Numbered from the stretch's first letter, positions 7,833 through 17,499 are shown. The stretch is 64,000 bases of DNA from Microvirga arsenatis (GCF_009910705.1 NZ_JAAAXJ010000005.1:1-64000), one strand, 5' to 3'. Numbers and translations are program-made. Notes: a model not told the origin generated them from the sequence alone.

Positions 7833-10697
7833 GTGAAACGTGAGCTGCCGACAGTAGCGACGGCGCGGGGGAATGCGAGGGTGCGGACAGAACCTACGGA
7901 GGCAATAGAGGCCGTCCGGTTCGGCGCCTTTACCTTGATCCCGTCGTCGCGGAAGCTGTTTTCCAACGGAGCGTCGGTCCGCCTTGGCGCACGGACGGTT
8001 GAGCTACTGTCGGTTCTGGTAGCACGGGCCGGCTCGGTTGTAAGCAAGCAGGACCTGTTTGATCTGGTTTGGCCAAACCTAGCCGTCGAGGAGAGCAACC
8101 TGCGCGTGCACATCGCCGCCCTGCGCCGCTCTCTCGGAGACAGTCGATCTGGATCTCGCTACATTGCAAGTCTGCCCGGGCGCGGTTACGCATTCGTTGC
8201 TCCGGTCGAACATGTCCGTGTCCCAGCAGGCGACCTGTCGGCGCCGACCAAGCCTGGGTTGACCCACGAGGCTCCGAACCTGCTGACTCCGCTCCTTGGC
8301 CGCGACCAGGAGATCGAGCAGGTCACTGCCAAGCTCAATGAGCGGCGGTTCGTCACAATCACCGGCCCGGGAGGTATAGGAAAAACGGTTCTGGCCCTTG
8401 CGGTGGTCGGCGCGATTGCCGACAGCTTCGCGGACGGAGTGCTCTTCGTCGATTTGGGGCCACTTGACAGCGCCAAGCTTGTCGTCGCGCAGGTCGCGGC
8501 GCTGATGGGGATCCCCGCTCACGAGGCGCTACCGCTTGGCGATCTCTTGGCTCACGTTCAAGGCCGCGAGTTCCTCCTCGTATTAGATAATTGTGAGCAC
8601 CTCGTCTCTGCTGCGAACGATTTCGCTGAGGCGGTACTCCAGGCGTCCGCACGTGCCCGCGTGCTGGCGACCAGCCGCGAGGTACTGCGGGGCAGGGGTG
8701 AGTGGGTCGAGAGGCTTGGGCCACTGCCAGCACCGCCTCCCCGTAAGGGTCTAACAGCGGCGGAGGCGTTAGCCTACCCTGCTGTCCAACTCCTTGTCGA
8801 GCGTTTGCGGGCCTGCTTGGGAGCGTTTGAACTGACCGACGACAAGGCGGGAGACATCGCTTCACTGTGCGTGCGCCTCGATGGCTTGCCGCTGGCCATC
8901 GAGTTGGCGGCCACCCGCATTCCGACAATAGGCCTACAGGCTATGCTGAGCCGGTTGGACGAGCCGTTCAGCATACTCACCAGGGGACGGCGCTCGGCCG
9001 CGCCACGGCACCAAAGCCTCACGGCGCTCATCGACTGGAGCTATGGCGATCTCCCCCCTGAAGAGAAAACCGCGTTGCGCCGTCTGGCTGTATTTTCCGG
9101 TCGCTTCGGAGCGGATGCGGCCGCTGCTGTCATGCAGGACATGGCAACCACGGATCTGCTTGTGGCAGACCTGCTCGACCGGCTGTTCGAAAAATCCCTG
9201 CTATCGTTGGAAATCGAGGAGAACCACGTCGGTTATCGGATGCTGGAGACAGTGCGCCTTTACGCTCTAGAGCGCCTCAAGGAGGCGGGTGAATGGTCGG
9301 CCTCGCGGCGCGCCCATGCTTCGTACTTCCTGCATTTGTGTCGAGAGAAGCGCACGAGTCTGATCGAGCCGGGCACAAAGGGTTGGTCCGGGTCACGTGG
9401 CAGGTACGCGGCAGACCTCAGGGCCGCGCTCGCTTGGTGCTTCGCGGATCAGGGCGACCTGGACCTCGGGATTCGGCTGACAGCCGCGTCCGCCTCCTAT
9501 TGGTTCAAGCTGTTGCTCGTTCCCGAACTCAGAGAACACCTTGATCGTGCGCTGAACGCCGCTGCTCCCGACACTGACCAGAGCGTGCTTCTTGCGCTCC
9601 ACGTCGCGATGGCCCATGCCCTGTTTCATACCCTAGGCCCCATCGACGATGTCCGGCATCATCTTCTTCGGGCTCTGGACCTCGCGAGACAGTTAGGAGA
9701 TCTGCAATCGGAGCTCAGCATTCTTTGGGCCATCTTCGGGGCCGACTCCACCAAGGGTGATCTCGTTGCGATGACAGAGCCCATTGAAGCGGTTGCGGCT
9801 TTGCGCGGACGGGGACATGATGATCTTGTCGAGCCACTTTTCCATCGCGTCTCTGCCTTAGGAGAGCACCTGCTCGGGCGTCAAGCCGAGGCAGCTGAGC
9901 ACGCCGAACGCGCACTGTCTCGCACCGCCACTGCCCGGAATAGCTCGAAGGACGGCAGCTTCGTTTACGACCACCGCACGGCCACGAATTCGCACAAGGC
10001 GCGAACACTATGGGTCCAGGGATATTGGGACGAGGCTGTCGACCTCGTGCATGAAACCTTGTCGAGAGCGTCTAGCATCGACCAGCCCTTTGCGATGGGT
10101 TATTTTCTGGTTTTCGGAGCCTGCCCCGTAGCTTTGTGGAGCGGGGATTGGCCATTGGCGGCGGAGTTGGTGGAGAAGGTCGAGGAGGTCACTTCCGGGA
10201 CAGCGTTCAACGTTTGGAAGATGAACGCTCAAGTCTATCAACGCGTGCTCGATAGTCGCCTACTCGACGCGGGGCGGGCTACCGCTGCTCGTTCGGCCTT
10301 AGTGAGCGATCCATCGATTACGCCGTACTTGGCGCAAAGCTTGGTGACCTTCGATTGGCGGCTGCTACGGGCAGACTGTTTAGCGGCAGCCGAGACCGGC
10401 CCGCCGATCTGGTCCACAGCCGAGGTTTTCCGGGCACAGGGCGAGCACTTCAGATCACAGCTTCAGGGCCCGACCCAAGCCGAGTCCTGGTTCAGGCGTG
10501 CCATCAGGGTCGCCGAGGAGCAAGGCGCCCGAGCCTGGAAGCTGCGGGCGGCGGTCAGCTTGGCCGGACTGTGGGAGGAGACTGGCGACCACCGCGCAGC
10601 GCGGGGATTGCTGGAGCAGAGCCTGCAGGAGGTGCGGGCTACGAGACCGCAGGCTGATCTTCACGAAGCGCAAGCCCTCCTTGAGCGCCTTGCGTAG
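7833..10697 (+). CDS. Winged-helix / NTPase / TPR-type transcriptional regulator
   Basis: A 954-residue protein. Residues about 28-122 are an OmpR/CadC-type winged helix with the wing ending GSRYIASLPGRGYAFV. Next is a STAND/NB-ARC-like NTPase with Walker A GPGGIGKT (about 178-185), Walker B FLLVLDNCEH (about 247-256), an ATSREVL sensor and a GLPLAIELAA motif. The C-terminal half is helical and Ala/Leu-rich, consistent with TPR-like repeats that would sense a ligand or protein. I chose GTG 7833 because of the strong upstream GGAGGAGAG; ATG 7806 or 7662 would add residues. Such proteins usually regulate an adjacent divergent operon, here probably the hydrolase-exporter module; the inducer is unknown. 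Confidence 0.85.
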   Translation: MKRELPTVATARGNARVRTEPTEAIEAVRFGAFTLIPSSRKLFSNGASVRLGARTVELLSVLVARAGSVVSKQDLFDLVWPNLAVEESNLRVHIAALRRSLGDSRSGSRYIASLPGRGYAFVAPVEHVRVPAGDLSAPTKPGLTHEAPNLLTPLLGRDQEIEQVTAKLNERRFVTITGPGGIGKTVLALAVVGAIADSFADGVLFVDLGPLDSAKLVVAQVAALMGIPAHEALPLGDLLAHVQGREFLLVLDNCEHLVSAANDFAEAVLQASARARVLATSREVLRGRGEWVERLGPLPAPPPRKGLTAAEALAYPAVQLLVERLRACLGAFELTDDKAGDIASLCVRLDGLPLAIELAATRIPTIGLQAMLSRLDEPFSILTRGRRSAAPRHQSLTALIDWSYGDLPPEEKTALRRLAVFSGRFGADAAAAVMQDMATTDLLVADLLDRLFEKSLLSLEIEENHVGYRMLETVRLYALERLKEAGEWSASRRAHASYFLHLCREKRTSLIEPGTKGWSGSRGRYAADLRAALAWCFADQGDLDLGIRLTAASASYWFKLLLVPELREHLDRALNAAAPDTDQSVLLALHVAMAHALFHTLGPIDDVRHHLLRALDLARQLGDLQSELSILWAIFGADSTKGDLVAMTEPIEAVAALRGRGHDDLVEPLFHRVSALGEHLLGRQAEAAEHAERALSRTATARNSSKDGSFVYDHRTATNSHKARTLWVQGYWDEAVDLVHETLSRASSIDQPFAMGYFLVFGACPVALWSGDWPLAAELVEKVEEVTSGTAFNVWKMNAQVYQRVLDSRLLDAGRATAARSALVSDPSITPYLAQSLVTFDWRLLRADCLAAAETGPPIWSTAEVFRAQGEHFRSQLQGPTQAESWFRRAIRVAEEQGARAWKLRAAVSLAGLWEETGDHRAARGLLEQSLQEVRATRPQADLHEAQALLERLA

Positions 10698-10812
10698 CCA
10701 TCGACGCTATCTCGGGCGAGCGTCGCGTTCACGAAAATTCACATACGTTAACTTGTTCCGGCTTCGGGAGAAGGGGGATTATCCATCTAGACAATAAGCA
10801 TGGCGCTCGTGG

Positions 10813-11382
10813 ATGACCGTCCCACTGGAATGCCCACAGCAGTCAGCCGCCGATACCCTCGAAGCCCGAGCCCCTGATCGTGCGGCCGCCTGCATCCAGC
10901 CCAACGGGAATCCCAGGGTCCCTAGGATTCTTGACCGTCTGATGCAGGCTTCGGAACTCATGCGGCAAGGTGATTATCGCGAGGCAGAGAGCATCATCGT
11001 TTTCTTGGTGCGAAAACTTAGCGACAGTCAGTGGCCTATCGTAGCCCGCGGCGGGCTAACACCACGGCAACTCAAACGCGTCAACGAATACATCGATGAA
11101 AATCTCGAGACGTCGATCTCGATTGCTGATCTCGCCAAGATCGCAGGCGTGAGCTGCAGCCACTTCTGCAGAGCGTTCAAAGAAACCTGCGACGTCACTC
11201 CTCAGACTTACGTCCAGCAGCGGCGCATCGCCAGAGCACAATGGCTTATGCTGGAAACTGACGAATCGTTGGCAGCGATTGCTCTGCATTGTGGGCTGTC
11301 AGACCAAACTGCGCTCTGTAAGGTGTTCCGGCGTCTCGTGGGCGAGAGCCCAGCTGCATGGCGACGCTTCCGAAAGGCATAG
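10813..11382 (+). CDS. AraC-family transcriptional regulator
   Basis: A 189-residue protein. Residues about 75-185 form the double helix-turn-helix of the AraC/XylS family: a first helix-turn-helix around SIADLAKIAGVSCSHFCRAF and a second around LAAIALHCGLSDQTALCKVF, followed by the usual GESPAAWRR end. The N-terminal 70 residues show no known sensor domain and are short, so this is a small AraC-type protein that may respond through protein level or an unrecognised region. It follows the large regulator by 115 bases on the same strand, but its targets are unknown. The start at 10813 is an ATG without a strong ribosome binding site. Confidence 0.85.
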   Translation: MTVPLECPQQSAADTLEARAPDRAAACIQPNGNPRVPRILDRLMQASELMRQGDYREAESIIVFLVRKLSDSQWPIVARGGLTPRQLKRVNEYIDENLETSISIADLAKIAGVSCSHFCRAFKETCDVTPQTYVQQRRIARAQWLMLETDESLAAIALHCGLSDQTALCKVFRRLVGESPAAWRRFRKA

Positions 11383-11478
11383 GGCGCAACGCGCCCGGGG
11401 CCTGCGGACAAGGCCAAGCGCGAGTGCCGTAGGCGAGGATAGATGGGTGCAGCCGAAATCGCTCCACAGCGGCCCGCC

Positions 11479-11916
11479 TCACTCAACGGCGCGGGCGACT
11501 CGGTAAGCCGCTTCCTCCAAACGTCCGACCTGGGACAACAGCATGTGAGCGGTCACTTCGTCACCGTTAGCCCTGACAATGGTCGCTAGGCGCTGGAAAT
11601 CGGTGGCGGCAACAGCGTATCCAAGGGCCAAATCGCGGAGGTCGCCAACACCGGCCGTGTCGCCGAACGACGCGAGCTTTCGCAAGCGCTCGAGTCCTTC
11701 GGGCGGGCTCCCTCCGACAATCTTCAGCCTCACGGCCGCAATTTCGAGCAAGTAGTTCAGCAGCGATATGAGGGAGCGTAGCAGATGCGTGCGGTCAGGC
11801 GTGTCTCCTACCGCGTTCCACAGCAAGAATTCCGTCCGAAACCGCAGGACAAAGGTATCCGCAATGATGCGCTGCAGTCCGGAGGCCGCCAACTCGGATG
11901 AACCATCAGGATCCAT
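11479..11916 (-). CDS. Hypothetical helical protein
   Basis: A 145-residue protein that I cannot assign. It is predicted to be almost all helical: LLRSLISLLNYLLEIAAVRL near the middle, and long amphipathic stretches on each side, so it may form a helical bundle or oligomer. The ATG at 11916 is chosen because of an ideal AAAAGGAG ribosome binding site; the frame remains open upstream for 45 more codons without one. It stands alone between the AraC-type regulator (convergent) and an 832-base gap. Confidence 0.6.
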   Translation of the reverse strand: MDPDGSSELAASGLQRIIADTFVLRFRTEFLLWNAVGDTPDRTHLLRSLISLLNYLLEIAAVRLKIVGGSPPEGLERLRKLASFGDTAGVGDLRDLALGYAVAATDFQRLATIVRANGDEVTAHMLLSQVGRLEEAAYRVARAVE

Positions 11917-12748
11917 GGAACTCCTTTTCAGGCAGGCAATCCTGCGCCAACCGTCTGGACGGACGTTGAACGTGTGCCGAGGCCCTGCGGGCACAAGCGG
12001 CGCTCTAAATAGCTCGTCCAAACGCGAGAATGCCACTATGGTAGCCTGCACAACCGGACTGTGCTTGCTCCATCGTGCTGCACTTTGGCGCTACTGCCTC
12101 TTATAGCGACTGGCTCTTATACTGGAACTGTACCGATCGACGGTGCGGTCTCGTGACTGTGGGCTTGTCGGATTGGCCTTGTGGGGCCGATTAATGGCGC
12201 CGCTCGTGGGGCAGACTTGGTGTCGTCTGCCATTCGGGACTACAGGAATTGGACTCCCCGTCACGATTTAACAGGTCAGGTCCGATCTCGGAAAACCTCA
12301 GCCAAAGAAAGAGCAATCTGGGCAAAGTCAACGTCAGCACGGGCAAGAAACTGAGGCCGTCATACCCGATGCTGTTTGCGTTTCAGTCACGGGTGTCACG
12401 TGCGCGGATCGTCAGCTCCGGTCCTAGCCATGAAGAAAACTTTGAAATGCTTCTCAGTATCTCATGGAGCTGGGCCAAGGCAGCCATTCAGTCCGGTTCG
12501 CGACGAACCTCCGTTGTGGATGACGTTCGTGACCAACGTTGTTCAGCTGGGCAGCGGCGCAGGATGGGACCCGCGCGTGTAGGACCACTGTTCGGCTAGA
12601 CAATGGAACATGAGGCAATGATCGAAATCGCAGCAACATCAACACGACGGAACGTCGTAGTGAGTGGCTCGCGCTAGTGACCGCCGTCACCCTCTCGAAC
12701 CGATTGAGTGCACAACCCGCAGGGCAGCAGTACCAAGGAGCAACAGAC
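11917..12748. other. Intergenic region without supported genes
   Basis: No convincing gene is visible in these 832 bases. Several frames of 60-116 codons occur, but they have Ser/Arg-rich, unpatterned products and no good ribosome binding sites. The 3' end carries the upstream region of the alpha/beta hydrolase, with AAGGAG eight bases before its ATG. The region may hold decayed sequence, like the zone after 13.6 kb, but I could not identify any remnant. Confidence 0.45.
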
Positions 12749-13579
12749 ATGAGCAGTGGCACAATCACCACCCGCGACGGCACACAGATCTTCTATAAGG
12801 ACTGGGGCAGTGGCCAACCCATAGTATTTCATCACGGCTGGCCATTATCGGCCGATGACTGGGACGCCCAGATGATGTTCTTCCTCAGCCAAGGTTATCG
12901 CGTCATCGCTCACGACCGCCGCGGGCACGGTCGTTCGACACAGACGGACATAGGTAATGAGATGGACACCTATGCCGCAGATGTGGCCGCCCTCGTGTCG
13001 CAATTGAATTTAAGGAACGCGATCCATATCGGCCATTCCACTGGGGGTGGCGAGGTGGCGCGCTATGTTGCCCGGGCGGAGCAAGGACGCGTGGCCAAGG
13101 CGGTACTGATCGGGGCTGTGACTCCAATAATGATAAAGTCGGGCAAGAACCCCGGCGGCTTGCCCTTGGAGGTCTTCGACGGCTTTCGCGCCGCAGTTGC
13201 AGCGAACCGTGCGCAATTCTATATCGACGTTCCTACCGGTCCTTTTTACGGCTTCAACCGTCCGGGCGCGAAGGTCTCGCAGGGCGTTATCAACAACTGG
13301 TGGCGGCAAGGCATGATGGGAGGCATCAAAGCGCAGTATGACTGCATCAAAGCGTTCTCGGAAACGGATTTCACTGAGGATCTGAGGAGGATCGAGGTCC
13401 CGACTTTAGTGATGCATGGCGACGACGATCAGATCGTTCCGTATGCGACCTCGGCTCCACTGTCCATGGAGTTCCTCTCCAAGGGCACGCTCAAGACTTA
13501 TAGCGGCTTGTCACACGGTATGTGCACGACCCATCCCGACATCATCAACGCTGATCTGCTGGCTTTCATCCGGGGCTGA
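12749..13579 (+). CDS. Alpha/beta hydrolase, non-heme chloroperoxidase type
   Basis: A 276-residue protein of normal length for this family. The oxyanion region is [13 protein letters not shown], the nucleophile elbow is GHSTGGGE with Ser at about residue 97, the acid lies in [10 protein letters not shown] near residue 226, and the base His is in the [12 protein letters not shown] segment near residue 256. The pattern is that of cofactor-free haloperoxidase/arylesterase (Cpo-like) enzymes, which in the cell probably act as esterases, lactonases or perhydrolases. The ATG at 12749 has AAGGAG at ideal spacing; the frame is open 24 codons further upstream. It is a single gene with no clear partners. 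Confidence 0.9.
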   Translation: MSSGTITTRDGTQIFYKDWGSGQPIVFHHGWPLSADDWDAQMMFFLSQGYRVIAHDRRGHGRSTQTDIGNEMDTYAADVAALVSQLNLRNAIHIGHSTGGGEVARYVARAEQGRVAKAVLIGAVTPIMIKSGKNPGGLPLEVFDGFRAAVAANRAQFYIDVPTGPFYGFNRPGAKVSQGVINNWWRQGMMGGIKAQYDCIKAFSETDFTEDLRRIEVPTLVMHGDDDQIVPYATSAPLSMEFLSKGTLKTYSGLSHGMCTTHPDIINADLLAFIRG

Positions 13580-14431
13580 AAATCCGCAGCATCATGCCCT
13601 TAGTGAGCATGCGATGCAGGGATGCTGAGTGCGGGCGAGTTCGGCGCTGTCAACCGAACTGAAGTAGAATGGGCTCAAACGGGTGCGACACCCGAAAGTG
13701 CCTTGATTCAGGATCGAACAATTCAGCTAAGGCTGAGTGGCCACTACCTGACCGGAAGTGCGCTTCTGTGGCCGGTTGCATGCTCCACACGGGTCGGGGA
13801 GGGTGTTATCATGACAGGAAGAGTCAAATGCTTGAAGCGAGAGATGCCGATCGCAAGGTCCTGGTTGACGAGCGGCGACGGTTGTTGCTGCTCCGAAGCG
13901 GCTCTCTAGTTTGTACTCACTTTTTCCAAAGTCGGTACGAGCTGCATCGTCATACTCGTTCAAGCAGGGAGCCTGAACGGTTTCCATCCCATAGCCGATG
14001 CGCTCCGACGGGACATGCTGATAGACAAACTTCACCGCCTTGAGCGTCGCGATCTATTTCCACGACGATCCGCACGATCTGAGGATCGTCCTCGGCAAGG
14101 CCGCCAAAAGCAAGAAGGCAAGGTGTTTCAAATCCGTCACTGACATGGAGATGGCTGGACGGGAGATCGTCGGCCCCGATCTGCCGCAGGCCGATGTGGC
14201 CGTTCACGTCCGGGAGCAGAGTCGGCTCCCGGTCGTGCGCTGCCCCAGCGTGCTGTCGGCAGCAACTTGCTGCTTAAAGGGCTGGAGGGCGAAACCGCCG
14301 TGATCCTGGACGCAGATGCACTCGATGCCCTTCACCCGATGAGCGCCTATCCGCTGTATTCGATCACGTCCGACAAGCTGGCCTCTTACCCGAAGGCGAT
14401 CTAGCACTTACAGCGCGAATGGCTCTTGTAG
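13580..14431. other. Degraded region, no supported gene
   Basis: These 852 bases show no intact gene. One plus-strand reading around 14240-14403 (containing GLEGETAVILDADALDAL) looks protein-like, and the DADAL segment resembles the substrate site of NAD(P)HX dehydratase or kinase-fold proteins, but it is too short and isolated to assign. The stretch directly precedes transposase, RidA and GGDEF remnants, so it probably belongs to the same decaying segment. Confidence 0.4.
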
Positions 14432-14667
14432 AAGGAAGTTGAGCATCGAACCTCAAATTACCTCAGCATTATCATCGGTCTGGATCATAGTGCACTCAAG
14501 CGCGTGATCCGGCCAACTTGCAGCTTCCAAAGGATGAAAACCGCTTCCGCGACTCTGAAGGATTTGAAGTCATGCGGATGATCCGTCGCGGACACTGCGT
14601 ACTGGCGCAACCCGGTGCGGCAGGCGAAATCCGCCTCGTGAACCATTTGTTCAATCTCGCCACCTGA
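14432..14667 (+). pseudogene. IS6-family transposase remnant (C-terminal part)
   Basis: Two reading frames joined by a one-base shift spell the end of an IS6-type DDE transposase. The first frame (from about 14435) reads EVEHRTSNYLSIIIGLDH and goes on to KRVIRP, matching the family's conserved end region with the catalytic Glu area and the HR-type motif before it. The second frame (from about 14562) reads GFEVMRMIRRG and ends at a TGA at 14665. The frameshift lies near the CTGAAGGA at about 14559. No N-terminal half, DDE Asp residues or terminal inverted repeats were found nearby, so only a fragment of the element remains. Confidence 0.7.
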
Positions 14668-14867
14668 GCAACTGGTTGGGCCAGGCTTGCGGTGCCCGTT
14701 CCAAGTTAATGCAACGGAGCAATCTCAACATGCCTAGGAGATGCTAACCTTTTCATTTCTCCCTCTGCCGCCGTCCCGGAGGGGCACGGACATTGGCGGT
14801 TCCGCGCCGCTCCGGTTCCCGCATGTTGAAGAGAATATTGGCGACTGGCCGCTTGCCTGGACCAGTC

Positions 14868-15209
14868 TCAGCCCCAAGCGTCGGTGTATGCCGGCCGAAC
14901 TGCAACCTGGGCATCTACATCGCCTAGCCACTCGGCTAACGCGAGAGCTTCTACACCGATTCACGTGCTGGCTCAGGTCGGCCAGTCACCTCCAAAAGCT
15001 TGGTTTCCAGCATCAAAGATGGCCGAAACAAGATCCTGTCTTTGCCCGACTACGTAGATCCTTATCTGAAGACAATCTCGTGGTTGGGCATTGAGAGCTG
15101 CGAGTGCCTCACAGATGTTGGCAAAGCACTGGCAGGCTTGAGCGATATACTCTGTTCCGCCCACCAGCGCGCCAGATGCATCAAGCGCAACCTGACCGGA
15201 GATCGCCAC
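14868..15209 (-). pseudogene. RidA-family gene broken by two in-frame TGA codons
   Basis: Read through in one frame, 113 codons give a RidA/YjgF-like protein: AISGQVALDASGALVGG, then a QCFANICEALAAL helix, an IRIYVV strand, FGGDWPT, and after two stops IGVEALALAEWL. The stops are TGA at 14973-14975 and at 14961-14963, four codons apart. Both would be CGA (Arg) before a single C-to-T change, and PTR.AST.R.IGV fits the family's consensus, which has an Arg/Thr-rich stretch here. RidA proteins deaminate reactive enamines made by PLP enzymes. No frameshift is needed. A start further upstream is unclear because the sequence before GTG 15209 is not typical. Confidence 0.65.
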
Positions 15210-15441
15210 TAGGCGTGCCTGGCTGCAACGGCAATTTGCTCAATCGTGCTGGAGAATTTCTGTATGAGAGGGATTGAGTTTTTCACAGATCTCACTTTCT
15301 TGGATCTCAATTCCACGTGAGAGCCGCGGAATAGCCGTTAAGACGAACAAGCCAAGCAGAGAGGCCGTCGAAGACCTTGAACGTGCTTGGGACAGCGGCC
15401 GTCACCCTGCGCATCCAGCCAGCACTCAGCCAGTCCGTCCC

Positions 15442-15801
15442 GGCCGTCATGAGCTCGAAGCGGGCGACGCGGTTCTAGAGCATTTCGCGCGATCCGGCCG
15501 GGAGAAGGTGCGAACACAGGATCACCTGGGCCGAACCGTCGGAGAGGAGTTCTTGCTGGTACTGCCGCAGGTTCGGTTAGACGAGGCTGTGCGCATCATC
15601 GATCGCATTCGGGATGGTTTCCCTCCAGCGGTGTTGACGTACAATGGGCTTGAGCTGCCTTGCACCTTCAGTGCGGGTGTGATCGAGGCCCTGCCGGATG
15701 ACGACCGCAGCTCGATCCTCCGTCGAGCTGACCGGGCCCTGTACGCGGCTAAGGAAGAGGGGAGGGATTGCACCGGAATCGGCTCCGAAGAAGCACGCTG
15801 A
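15442..15801 (+). pseudogene. GGDEF domain fragment, 5'-truncated
   Basis: The frame encodes the last two thirds of a diguanylate cyclase domain: HELEAGDAVLEHFARS, the signature region LGRTVGEEFLLVLP, a helix LDEAVRIIDRIRDGF, FSAGVIEA and the end RADRALYAAKEEGRD. The signature is VGEEF instead of GGEEF or GGDEF, so the substrate-binding Gly is changed and cyclase activity is doubtful. The N-terminal part of the domain (with the DxLT and DxDxFK motifs) is missing and the upstream codons, although open to 15274, have no resemblance to it. I read this as a decayed or truncated gene, not a working enzyme. Confidence 0.65.
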
Positions 15802-16200
15802 GGACGTCGAAGCTCCGGTCCTCAGGAGGGAAGGTGCGAGATGACGGGCTTGAGAGGATCCAGGCTGCTAACTTCCTTCATCATGCGATGGCAGGAAGGT
15901 CGGTTCATGGCACGAGGCAGACGAAAGCCGAACTTCTGCAGTCATTGAGTATGCCGACCTTCATAAGGCCACGTCCAACGGCTCAGTTTGACCCGAAGCT
16001 GACATTTCGTTCCGTCTTGTAGCGTTGTTTCACAAGCCTTGCATTTGAGCTTTCGCCGCTTTTCTGAGCAGCAATTGTTGTTTTCCGAACTCCCCAGCTA
16101 TCGCCCTCGCAGCCGGTTATCTCTCGGGCAAACATGGCATGCTTCTTGCATAGTAGTCCCTCGTTGCATCTGAAACAGGGCAGGCAAGGGAGAAGGACCT
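15802..16200. other. Upstream region of the urea operon
   Basis: These 399 bases lie between the GGDEF fragment and urtA. They hold no convincing gene. The last 70 bases carry a near-perfect sigma-54 promoter. I looked for an NtrC enhancer pair (TGCAC-N-GTGCA type) between 16000 and 16130 and found no clear match. Confidence 0.5.
16135..16150 (+). promoter_or_regulatory. Candidate sigma-54 promoter of urtA
   Basis: The sequence TGGCATGCTTCTTGCA has the sigma-54 -24 GG and -12 GC elements exactly ten bases apart and matches TGGCAC-G-N4-TTGC at all but one position (C to T). It lies about 50 bases before the urtA start. Sigma-54 promoters need an enhancer-binding activator such as NtrC, which fits nitrogen-limitation control of urea use. 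Activation is inferred, not shown. Confidence 0.7.
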
Positions 16201-17490
16201 ATGTCGATATTCAACATGATGCGGAGGAGCCTGATGGCGCTGGCAACAGCGGCTCTGGTTTCAGGCGCTACGGCGGGAGCCGCGAAAGCAGAGGAAACGA
16301 TCAAGGTAGGGGTTCTCCACTCATTGTCAGGTACGATGGCCATTAGCGAGACGACCCTGAAGGACGTCATGCTGATGCTTGTCGAGGAGCAGAACAAGAA
16401 AGGCGGACTGATCGGCAAGAAGCTTGAGGCGGTCGTCGTCGATCCAGCCTCCAACTGGCCGCTCTTCGCCGAGAAGTCCCGTGAACTCATCAGCCAGCAC
16501 AAGGTTTCCGCCGTCTTTGGCGCTTGGACCTCAGTATCGCGCAAATCGGTGCTGCCGGTTTTCAAGGAACTCAACAGCATCTTGTTCTACCCGGTCCAAT
16601 ACGAGGGTGAGGAGAGCGAGCGAAACGTATTCTATACGGGCGCTGCTCCGAACCAGCAGGCGATCCCAGCCGTCGATTACCTCGCTAAGGAGGAGAAAGT
16701 GGAGCGGTGGGTTCTGGCCGGAACGGACTACGTCTATCCGCGTACGACCAACAAGATCCTGGAGGCGTATCTGAAGTCCAAGGGCGTGAAGGCCGAGGAC
16801 ATCATGGTCAGCTATACGCCGTTCGGACATTCTGACTGGCAGACCATTGTCGCCGATATCAAGAAGTTCGGCTCATCGGGCAAGAAGACGGCCGTCGTCT
16901 CCACGATCAACGGCGATGCCAACGTGCCGTTCTACAAGGAACTCGCCAACCAGGGTGTGAAGGCGACGGACATTCCCGTTGTAGCCTTCTCAGTTGGTGA
17001 AGAGGAACTCGCAGGCATCGACACGAAACCACTTGTCGGACATCTCGCGGCCTGGAATTACTTCCAGTCGGTCGAGACGCCCGAGAACAAGGCTTTCATC
17101 GAGAAGTGGAAGTCTTACACCAAAAATCCGAAGCGGGTTTCCAACGATCCGATGGAGGCCCATGTGATCGGTTTCAATATGTGGGTGAAGGCCGTCGAGA
17201 AAGCCGGCACAACCGATCCGGACAAGGTGATCGATGCCATCGTCGGCATCAAGGTCCCGAACCTTACCGGTGGCGTCTCGGAGATGCTCCCGAACCACCA
17301 CATCACCAAGCCGGTGCTTATCGGCGAGATCAAGGAGGATGGCCAGTTCGATACCGTCTGGCAAACCGATGATCTGGTGGCGGGCGATGCCTGGTCGAAG
17401 CACCTGGACGGCTCGAAGGATCTGGTCGCCGATTGGCAGACCCTCAAGTGCGGCAACTACAACACTGTGACGAAGAAGTGCGGCTCCTAA
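16201..17490 (+). CDS. urtA: Urea ABC transporter, substrate-binding protein
   Basis: A 429-residue periplasmic binding protein of the branched-chain amino acid/amide class. The first 30 residues are a signal peptide ending in AKAEE. The mature protein starts IKVGVLHSLSGTMAISE and contains DPASNWPLFAEK and the FGAWTSVSRKSVLPVF region, all typical of UrtA. It is the first gene of the urea uptake and urease locus. The ATG 16201 lies some 50 bases after the sigma-54 promoter and follows a GGGAGAAGGA stretch that can act as ribosome binding site. A stable hairpin follows the gene, which often keeps the binding protein more abundant than the membrane subunits. Confidence 0.97.
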   Translation: MSIFNMMRRSLMALATAALVSGATAGAAKAEETIKVGVLHSLSGTMAISETTLKDVMLMLVEEQNKKGGLIGKKLEAVVVDPASNWPLFAEKSRELISQHKVSAVFGAWTSVSRKSVLPVFKELNSILFYPVQYEGEESERNVFYTGAAPNQQAIPAVDYLAKEEKVERWVLAGTDYVYPRTTNKILEAYLKSKGVKAEDIMVSYTPFGHSDWQTIVADIKKFGSSGKKTAVVSTINGDANVPFYKELANQGVKATDIPVVAFSVGEEELAGIDTKPLVGHLAAWNYFQSVETPENKAFIEKWKSYTKNPKRVSNDPMEAHVIGFNMWVKAVEKAGTTDPDKVIDAIVGIKVPNLTGGVSEMLPNHHITKPVLIGEIKEDGQFDTVWQTDDLVAGDAWSKHLDGSKDLVADWQTLKCGNYNTVTKKCGS

Positions 17491-17499
17491 CCGATCAAA

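Noticed and set aside
12249..12599. 116-codon plus-strand frame in the gap before the alpha/beta hydrolase
   Set aside because: No ribosome binding site, no family resemblance and unpatterned Ser/Arg-rich sequence.
14240..14403. Possible NAD(P)HX dehydratase or kinase-like fragment (VILDADALDAL)
   Set aside because: The DADAL resemblance covers only a few residues and neighbouring motifs are missing; too weak to call.
14961..14975. TGA recoding (selenocysteine or readthrough) in the RidA-like frame
   Set aside because: No SECIS-like structure is evident, RidA does not use Sec, and nearby remnants show the region is decaying; nonsense mutation is simpler.
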